A stretch of 64,000 nt of DNA from Numida meleagris (Eukaryota > Chordata > Aves > Galliformes > Numididae). The notes under the pieces were generated by a model that was given only the letters and a program-made list of their open reading frames with translations, made no database searches and had not been told where the DNA came from. A program made the translations under genes and the position numbers. Location of the stretch: NCBI RefSeq assembly GCF_002078875.1, contig NC_034409.1:107246935-107310934 (forward strand), written 5' to 3'. Positions 39,101 to 44,100 of the stretch are shown piece by piece (positions within the stretch are counted from its first letter, which is position 1; the number at the start of each line of letters is the position of its first letter).

Positions 39101-40662
39101 TTCCAACTCTAAGGATTCTATGATTCTATAGACAATGATGTCCAGCTCTATGCTGAAGGAGAATGGGAGTTATTGTGGCAGGTAAGCTGCTGCAGTGAAA
39201 CATGAAATAATTTGTAACTGCTCTACCTATACTGCTTGACACATAGCAAAGGCCACTGATGCATTATCTTCAGGAAGCCCTGTTCTGTCTGTGTTGGGCA
39301 ACAGAGTACAATTTCCACTGTCTATCTTCTTTTTTTTTTTTATATACCAAAATTCAAACTAAAATGTATTGTGCAACACTGACATGGCCTGTCTTAGAAT
39401 GATGTCCTGGATGTTCCATAGCCTGGACTGTTATCCCGTGCCTTAGATCTTGTTTCTAATTACTGGCACATGTGCATCACTACTTGTCTTCTGCACACCG
39501 TATGTACTGTGCATGGGTAAACGAGAGTTACCCTGGAAACATATGCAAATGTCTTTGTAGGTACATCAAACATAAGAATGAATTAGAAATGCGTAAGAGT
39601 ATAGATACAAATATAAATAGAGGTATAATGTTACAGGAGAGGGGATTCTGCCTGCAAATTTGGACAGTTACGAGGAAGTGCCTATATGTGAACCAGGTGA
39701 ACACATTCTGTTGACAGTCACTGGAAGCTATGGAGACAGCTGGCAACAAGGGACCTGGCTCTTGCCCACACACAGGCATCTCATGCTCAGTGAGATGGCT
39801 ATGGTGACCCCACTCCCTCTTTCCCCACAGGTCTGGGTGCTATTCCGGAAGACTACTGGTCTTCAGCAGGTCCCATGCCATGTCTGCCAGACATATGCAG
39901 ATATTGTAGATATCCTTGGGGTTCTCAGGTAGCACTAAATGCCTATGCCCAGGCTCCAGAGTTGAGTGAGTCCTTCAGTGTGTCTCCATTGACTGCAGTG
40001 GCCAGATCTCTGCTGCCTAGAGACCCTGCACACATGGATAACCCTTCCTTAAATGGTTTGTGTTTAAAGAACTATTACATAGGAGATAAAAGCAAATCAA
40101 TGTTTTTAATAACTGTAGATGAATAGGGGCAGGATTTAGATGGAAGAAGGCTTCACCTCTGGGGTCATTACAAAAGTAAGGCAGCATTTCAAAGTCACCA
40201 ATCCTCATCCTTTAATTCTTATTTTTTCAGAATATTGTAGAGTCAAATTCCCAACATGTATCAGACTAATGTCTGTAGGGACACTGCACTTTTATGTAAA
40301 AAGAGAACTTGGACCTTTCCACGAGAATCACCTTCCTCAAAATGTTGTATCAATGTGGTATCACAGTTCTATTGGCTAATCTGTGGGCAAGGTTATACTG
40401 CTTGACTGGCTTTGTACCCCAGGAAAAGATTTAGGAATTTCAAAGCTTTTGTCTTTCACCTCTTCTTTTTTTAGCATCCAATTCAAAGAGAGAGAAGAAG
40501 CCTGGTGTGGGAGTTGGATATATCATCCTTATTGCCATTGCTGTGTTTGGCTTTGTGCTGGCAGTTGTGAGCCTTGTCATTTTCCAGTGCAAGCGAAAGA
40601 TGGGAAGATATAACTTCAGAATCAAGTCTGACAACTTCAGCTACCAAGTGTTCTATGATTAG
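2..40662 (+). CDS. UMODL1: Uromodulin-like 1 (5'-partial, 20 exons)
   Basis: Joined exons: 2-122, 6584-6745, 7142-7248, 7822-8014, 9242-9382, 10124-10243, 12000-12254, 12688-12800, 14703-14922, 18199-18336, 19278-19958, 22724-22836, 29374-29587, 30519-30656, 32488-32945, 33431-33573, 34259-34495, 35271-35430, 37718-37802, 40475-40662. All phases match and the frame is open for 1328 residues to a TAG at 40660-40662. The domain order (EMI, WAP, SEA-like, EGF, FN3, SEA, EGF, mucin-like, SEA, EGF, ZP, transmembrane, short tail) is diagnostic of UMODL1, a type I membrane glycoprotein related to uromodulin. ZP domains polymerise into extracellular filaments after release from the membrane; a role for this protein beyond that is not visible here. 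The signal peptide and EMI start lie upstream of the window. Optional exons cannot be excluded without transcripts. Confidence 0.93.
2028..2064. repeat. Alternating purine-pyrimidine tract with 10-bp inverted repeat
   Basis: Thirty-seven bases alternate purine and pyrimidine without a break. Inside, TGCACACATG (2031-2040) is followed after six bases by its exact complement CATGTGTGCA (2047-2056). Such sequence can adopt Z-DNA or extrude a hairpin. Confidence 0.85.
4068..4495 (-). mobile_element. CR1 LINE fragment (minus)
   Basis: Starts with the complement of the CR1 3' end (CATAGAATTATTAAGGTTGG), then a block matching the usual antisense CR1 text including the 'dead-end' phrases CCCACTGACCATGTCCCTCA and CACCTCCAAGAATGGTGACT. 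5'-truncated, no coding capacity. Confidence 0.9.
6584..6745 (+). CDS. UMODL1: UMODL1 exon: WAP-type four-disulfide core domain
   Basis: This phase 1-1 exon follows a long T-run ending in AATTAG and encodes residues 41-94. It shows the WAP signature Arg-Pro-Gly-x-Cys-Pro (52-56), Cys67, Cys73-Pro-Gly, the Cys79-Cys80 pair and Cys88. Only six of the usual eight WAP cysteines are present. The C3-x5-C4-x5-CC-x7-C8 spacing is exact, so the missing ones are C2 and C7. WAP modules often inhibit proteases, but this altered one may be purely structural. Confidence 0.9.
6746..7141 (+). other. UMODL1: UMODL1 intron (WAP to SEA-like)
   Basis: 396 bases, GT-AG (GTATGT ... CTTCAG). Nothing else seen in it. 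Confidence 0.85.
7142..7248 (+). CDS. UMODL1: UMODL1 exon: first SEA-like module, part 1
   Basis: The acceptor ends ...CACTTCAG and the donor is ATG|GTATGT; phase runs from 1 to 0. Residues 95-130 begin with a beta strand of the type Phe-x-x-x-Val-x-Val and carry one Asn-Val-Thr and one Asn-His-Ser sequon. Exon size (107 bp) and phase match the first exon of the two SEA modules further on, which supports the SEA-like assignment although the sequence match is weak. Confidence 0.82.
7249..7821 (+). other. UMODL1: UMODL1 intron inside SEA-like module
   Basis: 573 bases, GT-AG. Nothing else seen in it. Confidence 0.85.
7822..8014 (+). CDS. UMODL1: UMODL1 exon: first SEA-like module, part 2
   Basis: The acceptor is ATTTTCCAG and the phase runs from 0 to 1, encoding residues 131-194. 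The usual SEA cleavage position reads Gly155-Thr156-Val-Ala-Ser instead of Gly-Ser-Val-Val-Val, so self-cleavage is doubtful. The donor AAAG|GTTATT departs from consensus at +3, +5 and +6. It is still the position that joins in frame to the next exon, giving Asp-Val-Asp-Glu-Cys. Confidence 0.82.
8101..8321 (-). mobile_element. CR1 LINE fragment (minus)
   Basis: Begins ATAGAATCACAACAGTTTCA and runs through the antisense 3' UTR text to TTCCTGATATCTAACCTGA. 5'-truncated 3' end of a CR1 copy. Confidence 0.9.
8995..9098 (-). mobile_element. CR1 LINE fragment (minus)
   Basis: Starts TCATAGAATCATAGAATCAT, the complement of the CR1 terminal repeat, and covers about 100 bases of the 3' UTR. Confidence 0.9.
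9242..9382 (+). CDS. UMODL1: UMODL1 exon: EGF-like 1, calcium-binding type, incomplete
   Basis: The acceptor is CTTCCTAG and the donor GATG|GTAAGA; both ends are phase 1. Residues 195-241 begin Asp-Val-Asp-Glu-Cys199, the calcium-binding EGF start, followed by Cys207, Cys213 and Cys222. The fifth and sixth cysteines are missing: the residue two after Cys222 is Pro, and the exon runs on without Cys. EGF-2 and EGF-3 of the same protein keep all six. Confidence 0.88.
9383..10123 (+). other. UMODL1: UMODL1 intron (EGF-1 to linker)
   Basis: 741 bases, GTAAGA ... CCTTAG. An open stretch of 143 codons crosses its first part but has no recognisable domain and no splice support. Confidence 0.8.
10124..10243 (+). 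CDS. UMODL1: UMODL1 exon: Ser/Asn-rich linker
   Basis: This 120-bp exon has phase 1 at both ends, acceptor CCCTTAG and donor TGCT|GTAAGT. Residues 242-281 are rich in Ser, Asn and Thr, with three sequons (two Asn-Ser-Ser, one Asn-Gln-Ser) and one late Cys. It looks like a glycosylated spacer between EGF-1 and the FN3 domain. It could be skipped without a frame change. Confidence 0.8.
10244..11999 (+). other. UMODL1: UMODL1 intron (linker to FN3)
   Basis: 1756 bases, GTAAGT ... GGACAG. No repeat or gene recognised. Confidence 0.8.
12000..12254 (+). CDS. UMODL1: UMODL1 exon: fibronectin type III domain
   Basis: One exon encodes a whole FN3 module (residues 282-366), phase 1 at both ends. The B-strand Ser-x-x-x-Ser-Trp303 and the late Gly-Leu-x-x-Gly-x-x-Tyr-x-Ile-x-Ile-x-Tyr pattern, with Cys-Gly-Lys-Ser, are typical of FN3 folds in extracellular receptors. 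The acceptor is CTGGGACAG and the donor ACAG|GTAAAT. Confidence 0.9.
12255..12687 (+). other. UMODL1: UMODL1 intron (FN3 to SEA 2)
   Basis: 433 bases, GTAAAT ... CTACAG. Contains a short AACAAACAAG-type A-rich stretch near 12385; nothing else. Confidence 0.85.
12688..12800 (+). CDS. UMODL1: UMODL1 exon: SEA domain 2, part 1
   Basis: Acceptor TACTACAG, donor GAG|GTAATG, phase 1 to 0. Residues 367-404 form the first strand and helix of a SEA domain: Phe-Gly-Val-Thr-Met-Arg-Ile, a Leu-His-Asp turn and a Glu-Glu-Phe-Ser-Arg-Leu-Leu helix. One sequon (Asn-Phe-Thr). The size matches the 113-bp first exon of SEA 3 exactly. Confidence 0.88.
12801..14702 (+). other. UMODL1: UMODL1 intron inside SEA 2
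   Basis: 1902 bases, GTAATG ... GCTCAG. Contains a minus-strand CR1 fragment at 14170-14503. Confidence 0.85.
14170..14503 (-). mobile_element. CR1 LINE fragment (minus)
   Basis: Starts AGAATCATAGATTGTCCTAG and runs as antisense CR1 through the 3' UTR into the region upstream of it (CAAGTACTGGAAGGAG). It belongs to the class whose sense end reads GGGGTTGGA(A)CTNGATGATC. Confidence 0.92.
14703..14922 (+). CDS. UMODL1: UMODL1 exon: SEA domain 2, part 2
   Basis: Acceptor ACTCTGCTCAG, donor GAAG|GTAATT, phase 0 to 1. Residues 405-477 contain Ala-Gly432-Ser433-Ile-Ile-Val, very close to the SEA self-cleavage motif Gly-Ser-Val-Val-Val, followed by alternating hydrophobic residues of the next strand. 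Sequons occur at Asn-Ile-Ser, Asn-Ala-Ser, Asn-Gly-Ser and Asn-Ser-Thr. Confidence 0.9.
16019..16160 (-). mobile_element. CR1 LINE fragment (minus, diverged)
   Basis: Begins AATCATGGAATCACACAATG followed by GGCTGGAAAGGACC and GGGTGCCCAGGGCCATGTCC, antisense CR1 3' UTR text of a diverged subfamily. Confidence 0.75.
16621..16651. repeat. GT-rich microsatellite
   Basis: Perfectly alternating purine-pyrimidine run, mostly (GT)n with two AT steps and one GC step. A second, (TG)8 run lies at 54003-54018. Confidence 0.9.
18199..18336 (+). CDS. UMODL1: UMODL1 exon: EGF-like 2, calcium-binding
   Basis: Acceptor GATCTTACAG, donor GAGG|GTGAGC, phase 1 at both ends. Residues 478-523 start Asp-Trp-Asp-Glu-Cys482 and show all six EGF cysteines (482, 490, 496, 505, 507, 522). 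The end Arg-Pro-Gly-Arg-Asn-Cys-Glu is shared word for word with EGF-3, pointing to an internal duplication. Confidence 0.93.
18337..19277 (+). other. UMODL1: UMODL1 intron (EGF-2 to mucin block)
   Basis: 941 bases, GTGAGC ... TTGCAG. Nothing recognised in it. Confidence 0.85.
19278..19958 (+). CDS. UMODL1: UMODL1 exon: mucin-like Ser/Thr/Pro/Ala-rich block
   Basis: At 681 bp this is the largest coding exon, phase 1 at both ends, with acceptor TGTGTTGCAG and donor CACA|GTGAGT. Residues 524-750 contain almost no Cys but many Ser, Thr, Pro, Ala and His, and at least five N-glycosylation sequons (Asn-Lys-Ser, Asn-Ala-Ser, Asn-Glu-Thr, Asn-Ser-Ser, Asn-His-Thr). It is probably heavily O-glycosylated, an extended stalk between EGF-2 and SEA 3. 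The open frame continues past both splice sites, but those ends match the phases of neighbouring exons. Low-complexity blocks like this differ greatly between species. Confidence 0.85.
19959..22723 (+). other. UMODL1: UMODL1 intron (mucin block to SEA 3)
   Basis: 2765 bases, GTGAGT ... CTGCAG. Contains a short (AT)n at 21315-21325; several open stretches below 125 codons show no domain. No CR1 seen. Confidence 0.8.
22724..22836 (+). CDS. UMODL1: UMODL1 exon: SEA domain 3, part 1
   Basis: A T-run leads to the acceptor AACTCTGCAG; the donor GAA|GTAAGT is consensus; phase 1 to 0. Residues 751-788 include Gly-Val-Val-Arg-Ile-Thr-Asn-Val and a Ser-Ser-Glu-Glu-Tyr helix start ending Leu-Phe-Val-Asp-Glu, the beginning of a SEA fold. 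One sequon (Asn-Ala-Ser). Confidence 0.9.
24243..24450 (+). mobile_element. CR1 LINE fragment (plus)
   Basis: Starts AGAGGTTCAGGTTGGATATT and ends AGCAATTCTGTGATTTTATG: CR1 3' UTR of the class ending in ACCTTA-ATGATTCTATG. Confidence 0.9.
25920..26132 (+). mobile_element. CR1 LINE fragment (plus)
   Basis: From GGATATTGGTAGAATCTCTT to AATGATTCTGTGATTCTATG, the same 3' class as the fragment at 24243. Confidence 0.92.
26493..26513. repeat. A21 homopolymer
   Basis: Twenty-one A without interruption. I looked for a processed gene copy ending here and found no recognisable one. Similar runs: T28 at 52190-52217, A19 at 61291-61309, A21 at 62910-62930. Confidence 0.95.
27655..27860 (+). mobile_element. 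CR1 LINE fragment (plus)
   Basis: From GTTCAGGTTGGATATTAGGA to AATGATTCTATGAGTCTATG, the same class as 24243 and 25920. Confidence 0.93.
28290..29070 (+). mobile_element. CR1 LINE fragment with end of ORF2 (plus)
   Basis: About 780 bases. The stretch 28457-28660 translates to [10 protein letters not shown] ... Val-Gln-Arg-Arg-Ala, the well-known C-terminal part of CR1 reverse transcriptase, with frame breaks upstream and downstream. The 3' UTR follows to a degenerate ATTTTATGATTCTGC end. Long dead. Confidence 0.93.
29374..29587 (+). CDS. UMODL1: UMODL1 exon: SEA domain 3, part 2
   Basis: Acceptor TTTTTATTCCAG, donor AACG|GTAAGG, phase 0 to 1. Residues 789-859 carry Asn-Gly816-Ser817-Thr-Val-Val-Ser-Phe, close to the SEA self-cleavage motif, then the strand and helix that close the domain. 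A perfect GTAAGT at 29467 lies inside the coding sequence (codons for Val-Ser). Using it would put the next exon out of frame. Confidence 0.9.
29588..30518 (+). other. UMODL1: UMODL1 intron (SEA 3 to EGF-3)
   Basis: 931 bases, GTAAGG ... CAACAG. Nothing recognised. Confidence 0.85.
30519..30656 (+). CDS. UMODL1: UMODL1 exon: EGF-like 3, calcium-binding
   Basis: Acceptor TACCCAACAG, phase 1 at both ends, same 138-bp length as EGF-2. Residues 860-905 start Asp-Tyr-Asp-Glu-Cys864 and have all six cysteines (864, 871, 877, 886, 888, 904), ending Arg-Pro-Gly-Arg-Asn-Cys-Glu. The donor at the position homologous to EGF-2 is GAAG|GCAAAT, a GC donor. A GT six bases earlier (30651) also keeps phase but would delete the last cysteine, so I prefer the GC site. 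Confidence 0.88.
30657..32487 (+). other. UMODL1: UMODL1 GC-AG intron (EGF-3 to ZP linker)
   Basis: 1831 bases, GCAAAT ... CTTCAG. Contains a plus-strand CR1 at 31570-31749 and an (AAAAC)n-like stretch at 32309-32331. Confidence 0.75.
31570..31749 (+). mobile_element. CR1 LINE fragment (plus)
   Basis: From GAAGCACTGGCACAGGTTGC to ACCATTCTCTGATTCTAA. It belongs to the class with GGAGCTGTAGGTGTCCCTGT and CCTTTAAGTGTCCCTTCCAA. Confidence 0.93.
32488..32945 (+). CDS. UMODL1: UMODL1 exon: Ser/Thr/Pro linker and ZP-N start
   Basis: Acceptor CACTCTTCAG (phase 1), donor ACC|GTAAGT (phase 0). Residues 906 to about 995 are a Ser/Thr/Pro/Val-rich linker with one Asn-Ser-Ser. From about 996 the ZP-N half begins, with Cys1002 in Val-Phe-Cys, Cys1033 after Gly-Glu-Pro-Leu and Cys1052 in Trp-Ser-Glu-Cys-Gly-Thr, the usual start of the zona pellucida polymerisation module. 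Two sequons (Asn-Val-Ser, Asn-Asp-Thr) lie in ZP-N. Confidence 0.92.
32946..33430 (+). other. UMODL1: UMODL1 intron within ZP-N
   Basis: 485 bases, GTAAGT ... TTCCAG. Nothing recognised. Confidence 0.85.
33431..33573 (+). CDS. UMODL1: UMODL1 exon: ZP-N end
   Basis: Acceptor CTGTGTTCCAG, donor GAAGG|GTAAGG, phase 0 to 2. Residues 1059-1105 begin with an Asn-Val-Thr sequon and end with the linker to ZP-C. The sequence Pro-Ile-His-Cys1090-Val-Phe supplies the fourth ZP-N cysteine. Confidence 0.9.
33574..34258 (+). other. UMODL1: UMODL1 intron between ZP-N and ZP-C
   Basis: 685 bases, GTAAGG ... TTTCAG; pyrimidine-rich second half. Nothing else recognised. Confidence 0.85.
34259..34495 (+). CDS. 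UMODL1: UMODL1 exon: ZP-C, first half
   Basis: Acceptor TGTTTTTTCAG, donor ACAG|GTACAG, phase 2 at both ends. Residues 1106-1184 contain the ZP-C hallmark Leu-Thr-Asp-Cys1165-Trp-Ala-Thr-Pro. Before it is the extended strand region Val-Leu-Ile-Glu-Val-Gly-Ile-Gln that in ZP proteins carries or follows the internal hydrophobic patch. Sequons at Asn-Ser-Ser, Asn-Phe-Ser and Asn-Asn-Ser. Confidence 0.93.
34496..35270 (+). other. UMODL1: UMODL1 intron within ZP-C
   Basis: 775 bases, GTACAG ... TTTCAG. Nothing recognised. Confidence 0.85.
35271..35430 (+). CDS. UMODL1: UMODL1 exon: ZP-C, second half
   Basis: Acceptor CTCCTTTTCAG, donor ACG|GTAAGG, phase 2 to 0. Residues 1185-1238 include Ser-Cys1186-Pro, the Phe-Lys-Leu-Lys-Ile-Phe-Ser-Phe strand, Tyr-Leu-His-Cys1223-Lys-Ile-Arg-Ile-Cys1228 and Cys1236. 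The Val-Tyr-Leu-His-Cys-x-x-x-x-Cys pattern is typical of ZP-C domains. Confidence 0.93.
35431..37717 (+). other. UMODL1: UMODL1 intron within ZP-C end
   Basis: 2287 bases, GTAAGG ... TTGCAG. Has a T/C-rich zone at 36168-36272 and a G7 run at 37110-37116. No CR1 or gene recognised. Confidence 0.8.
37718..37802 (+). CDS. UMODL1: UMODL1 exon: ZP-C end and pre-cleavage region
   Basis: Acceptor TTATTGTTGCAG, donor GCCG|GTAAGT, phase 0 to 1. Residues 1239-1266 hold Cys1240, which completes the six ZP-C cysteines, and then His-Arg-Thr-Ser-Trp-Gly-Pro-Leu, which resembles the end of uromodulin-like ZP domains. An extra Cys1263 follows. Confidence 0.9.
37803..40474 (+). other. UMODL1: UMODL1 intron before the transmembrane exon
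   Basis: 2672 bases, GTAAGT ... TTTTAG. Contains a plus-strand CR1 at 38741-39130; the rest is anonymous. Confidence 0.85.
38741..39130 (+). mobile_element. CR1 LINE fragment (plus)
   Basis: From GTTGGGGCTGTTCAGCTTGG to GGATTCTATGATTCTATA. Covers the last ORF2 codons and the whole 3' UTR of the class that ends CTTTAA-TCCCTTCCAACTC. Confidence 0.95.
40475..40662 (+). CDS. UMODL1: UMODL1 last coding exon: transmembrane helix and tail
   Basis: A pyrimidine tract ends in TTTTTTTAG; phase 1 start; stop TAG at 40660-40662. Residues 1267-1328 have a basic juxtamembrane stretch (Lys-Arg-Glu-Lys-Lys, 1271-1275), a hydrophobic helix at about 1277-1304, then Cys-Lys-Arg-Lys as a stop-transfer signal and a 22-residue tail. 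The tail contains Tyr-Gln-Val-Phe, which fits a Tyr-x-x-hydrophobic sorting signal. The transmembrane helix argues against a GPI anchor, which uromodulin itself uses. Confidence 0.93.
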
Positions 40663-41030
40663 CGACTTCCACGTTACCAGATGTGAGAGCTGAATCATGG
40701 TAAGTTACTTTCTTTAGCTGTTTAGCTCTTCATGAAATGGTTAAATACTTGCAGACGAACATCCTCTGTGTAAAGGTATTAAATCTCCTATCCTGTTTGC
40801 TGCAGGTGAAGATCACAGGAATATGAAATTCTTACAATTCTTGCCTGTTTTCAGATGCTGCAGAATGTGGAAGAGGATGATAGCCTCCTCTTCCTCATCT
40901 TTCTCCATGCCTTCAGTCTCAGTCACTTGTCTCTTTTGTCACAGCACCAATGACCACTTCCACAGAAAGTATAGCTCTTTCAGTTTTAGATCATAGATTA
41001 GTATAATAAAAGAGGGAAACTCTGCCCCTC
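40663..41030 (+). other. UMODL1: UMODL1 3' UTR with probable intron
   Basis: After the stop comes 37 bases of UTR and then a strong donor ATG|GTAAGT at 40700. Two good acceptors follow: TTTGCTGCAG ending at 40805 and CTGTTTTCAG ending at 40854. A small UTR intron of about 106 or 155 bases is likely but not provable without transcripts. Confidence 0.6.
41005..41010 (+). promoter_or_regulatory. UMODL1: Candidate polyadenylation signal
   Basis: AATAAA in the context GTATAATAAAAGAGG, 343 bases after the UMODL1 stop. A CR1 fragment starts about 25 bases later, so the natural 3' end probably sits right at the repeat border. Later AATAAA sites (for example about 42953 and 44273) could serve a longer UTR. 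Confidence 0.55.
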
Positions 41031-41034
41031 TAAG

Positions 41035-41116
41035 TCATAGAATCATAGAATGGCTTGGGTTGAAAGGGACCCCAGGGATCATCAAGTTCCAACCCCCCCC
41101 TGCTACCGGCAGGGCT
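41035..41116 (-). mobile_element. CR1 LINE fragment (minus)
   Basis: TCATAGAATCATAGAATGGC followed by TTGGGTTGAAAGGGACC and a C-run. An 80-base 3' tip of CR1 sitting directly after the candidate UMODL1 poly(A) signal. Confidence 0.95.
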
Positions 41117-44100
41117 ACTGCAGAAACTAATTTGCTTCAGTAGTTGTCCCTTTCTGAAAATGCTTGGGTTTCACTATTTTTCAGAGGGGACTATTCTTCA
41201 AAAAAATGGTGGGATATTAGACATAAAGAACTGGAATGTTGATAATGTTTAAGTGGTTCTTGGAAGAGCCTGCAGAGAGTCTGTAAAGACAGCTCTGAGA
41301 AGTGTTAACCAATGTAACAAGTTCTGCTGCTGCAATTTTGGAATTTAACACTTTTCCAGATTCAGGAACAGATTCAGTTACAGGGTTCAGCACTTTTTTT
41401 TTTAGTAAAATCTAGATGCTCACAATGGTTTGTATGTTTGTGCCTTTAAGAGCAGAAAAGAGAGGTGCTGAAAAATAACACCTAACATTGCTTCACAATT
41501 CACGGCTGTTTACTGTGGATCTGATTACATTTTATTCTTGGGCAGGGGCTTATCTGACGTTGTTACCACAGTTAGGAACTCCTTCCTGATGGAGGCTTCA
41601 TACATAACAATGCAGCTGCCATAACCACAGCAAATTCGCTAGATTCATCATGATGGTATTTGCAGATAATGTCATTTGCTTCACTGAGCGCAGTGTTGTT
41701 CACCTACAAGACAAAGAAAGAACAGGGAAGACTGTACCCCAGCTGTCTGCTTGCAGAATCTTCAACAGTCACTACAAGCTCTATTTCCCCTAGACTTGTA
41801 TTACACAGACCACCTTCCACAGTTGGATGTGGGCAGTTTCTCTGAGACCTCTGTAAGTGATAGTGATGCTCTGATTGCTTCCCAAAGTCTGGGCAATCTG
41901 TCCTGTCTGGAGCCCAAAGGGAAGGTGATTTCCCTTCCAGCAGCTGTACAGTTCCATCAATGACACAAGTCCCATAACCCAGCATAAAAACATATCTAGG
42001 TCCATCAAATTAAAAGGTGCGTAGAAAGACTCCGAGTCTTTATACAGAGAGAAGAGTAGCTTATCTTCACTCATCATTCTGCTCTCTTGAGTGGTCATGA
42101 GTGATTGCAACACTTGATATTAATGACAATTACAGAGTTGTGCAATGATATTGTAGCATAAAGGATATTTTCAGGATCATAATATTTTTATATAATGATA
42201 TATAATAAGCATGTTGGAGTCTCAGACAATGTCCTCTTTTAGATGCTGGAACAACTCAGCTCTTCTTCCCTATACACTTCCCTTTCATAGAATCATAGAA
42301 TCCTTAGAGTTGGAAGGAACCTCTGAAGGCCATCTAGTCCAGCTCCCCTGCAGTACATTTCTTATGATTTTTTTCTAATTTTTTTTTTCTAGTTGGAGCG
42401 TGTCTCATCACAGAGAATTGCTGCTTGTCTTTATTCTGCATTTGGCTTTCATTACTCTTCATGATGGTGGCCACAAATGATTGCAACGCTGGCTCTTAAC
42501 ATCACACGTAAAAGGCTTCTGTATCCCTCGTTTTTTTTTTTGTTTTGGTAGCAATTTAGCTTTTCCCTAATGTTCAAAGAGCTGTTTGTGACTGCAACTC
42601 CAAGTTGAAGTCAACTTCTCTGGTGGTTTTTACATGGGAAAAAGTACAAGAGAAAAAGGAAAGACTTCATGGTTCTCTATTCATGTTTCAAGACTGGGCA
42701 GTCCCACTGTGCCACATTACAGTTTTCCCCTCTTAGCATAATTTGTGCCATTACTAGTCACAAGCAACATGTTTCTCTAAATATTTCAGGAAGCAAATCA
42801 GGAAAACGTTAGAGATTTCATTTTTGTTTTGTTATTCACTGTATACTTAAGGTGAGGTTGAAACCTTGAGATGCAGCAACGCTGAAGACCTAACTATGCA
42901 ACGCCTTAAGTATACAGAAGCTGGAGAACAAGTACATGATCTATCACCAAATAAAGAAAATTCACCATGAGTCAGTGACTCAACCTGCTCAGTGTGTTCT
43001 TCGGCATGAGTTTTGAGGCTCAATTGTAGATTCTTTAATTAAGGGCTTAAGGGCTTGCTGAAAAAATAAAAGTACTAAGTTTTGCCAGTGGAAATCCTCA
43101 ATTTTCCATATAATTCCATTGCTACCTATCAACTCTGTTTAATTAGACCAGAGTGATTTTGCAGTTGAGGCACAGAGTGTGCTGCCCAGCAAAGTGAGAG
43201 CACTCCAATTGCACGCAGTAGGTAAAATTTGACACGCATTTTGGCTGCGTGCAAGACCCTACCATTACTGCAGCAGCAAAGGTTTAGTTTCTGAGCTTCA
43301 CTGAATACCACAACAATTTGTTCAGCTGGATAAACTGGAACAAAAACATTTTTGACACAGCAAGCAGGCCTTGCAGGACTCTTCAGTGAGTGTTCTGGAA
43401 GACGGAGAGTGTGGTAACTGATCCCCACCACCGCCAGGTTCCAATTGCTACACACACACCTCCTGGCCAGTGGCGGAGGGTGCTGGGTCGGCATCACAGG
43501 AACGCAGAAGTTTGCAGTGAAGAAGATAATTCCTCTTTAAGTGAAATGAACACCATTACAAACAGCTCTCTAGTGGAAATTGGCCATTAGTTTGAATTCA
43601 CAACTACTCATATCCGCCATAGCATTTACGTGCTGATTTGTTGGTACAGAATAGCATTGAAAATCTGCTTTTCTAGCTTCTTTATCCAGCTACTGTTACA
43701 TACTAAGACTGCTGGGTAAAAGATGTAGCCTGTGTTTTGCAAAAGGTCAGACTGGTTGATCTTAGAAGTTATACATAGCATAAAGATTCATAAATTAATT
43801 TCAGATTTATCTTTTATATTCTGTTTTGATTCATGTGGATCTGTAAGAAGTAAAAATCTTTGACTTATCTTTTCATTGCTGAAATATCAGTTCTCAGATC
43901 CTGTTAGGAAAAAAAAAATCAATTTGGTTATAATCCATTAATGGAACTGCAACTTACCTTTGTAATTTTAAAGTCTGATAAACACAATCATTAACTTTTT
44001 ATGATGTAGGTGTCTCCTCACTTTCGCTGTTTGCTGTCAAATATATGTGTTTGCTTTCTGCGCACAGTGGAAGTTCAATCTATTTTACTAAAAATACTTT

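Noticed and set aside
43129..43497. Minus-strand open frame of 122 codons with a Val-rich segment
   Set aside because: No domain, no supporting splice sites and no link to the candidate at 41578-42119 that preserves a frame.
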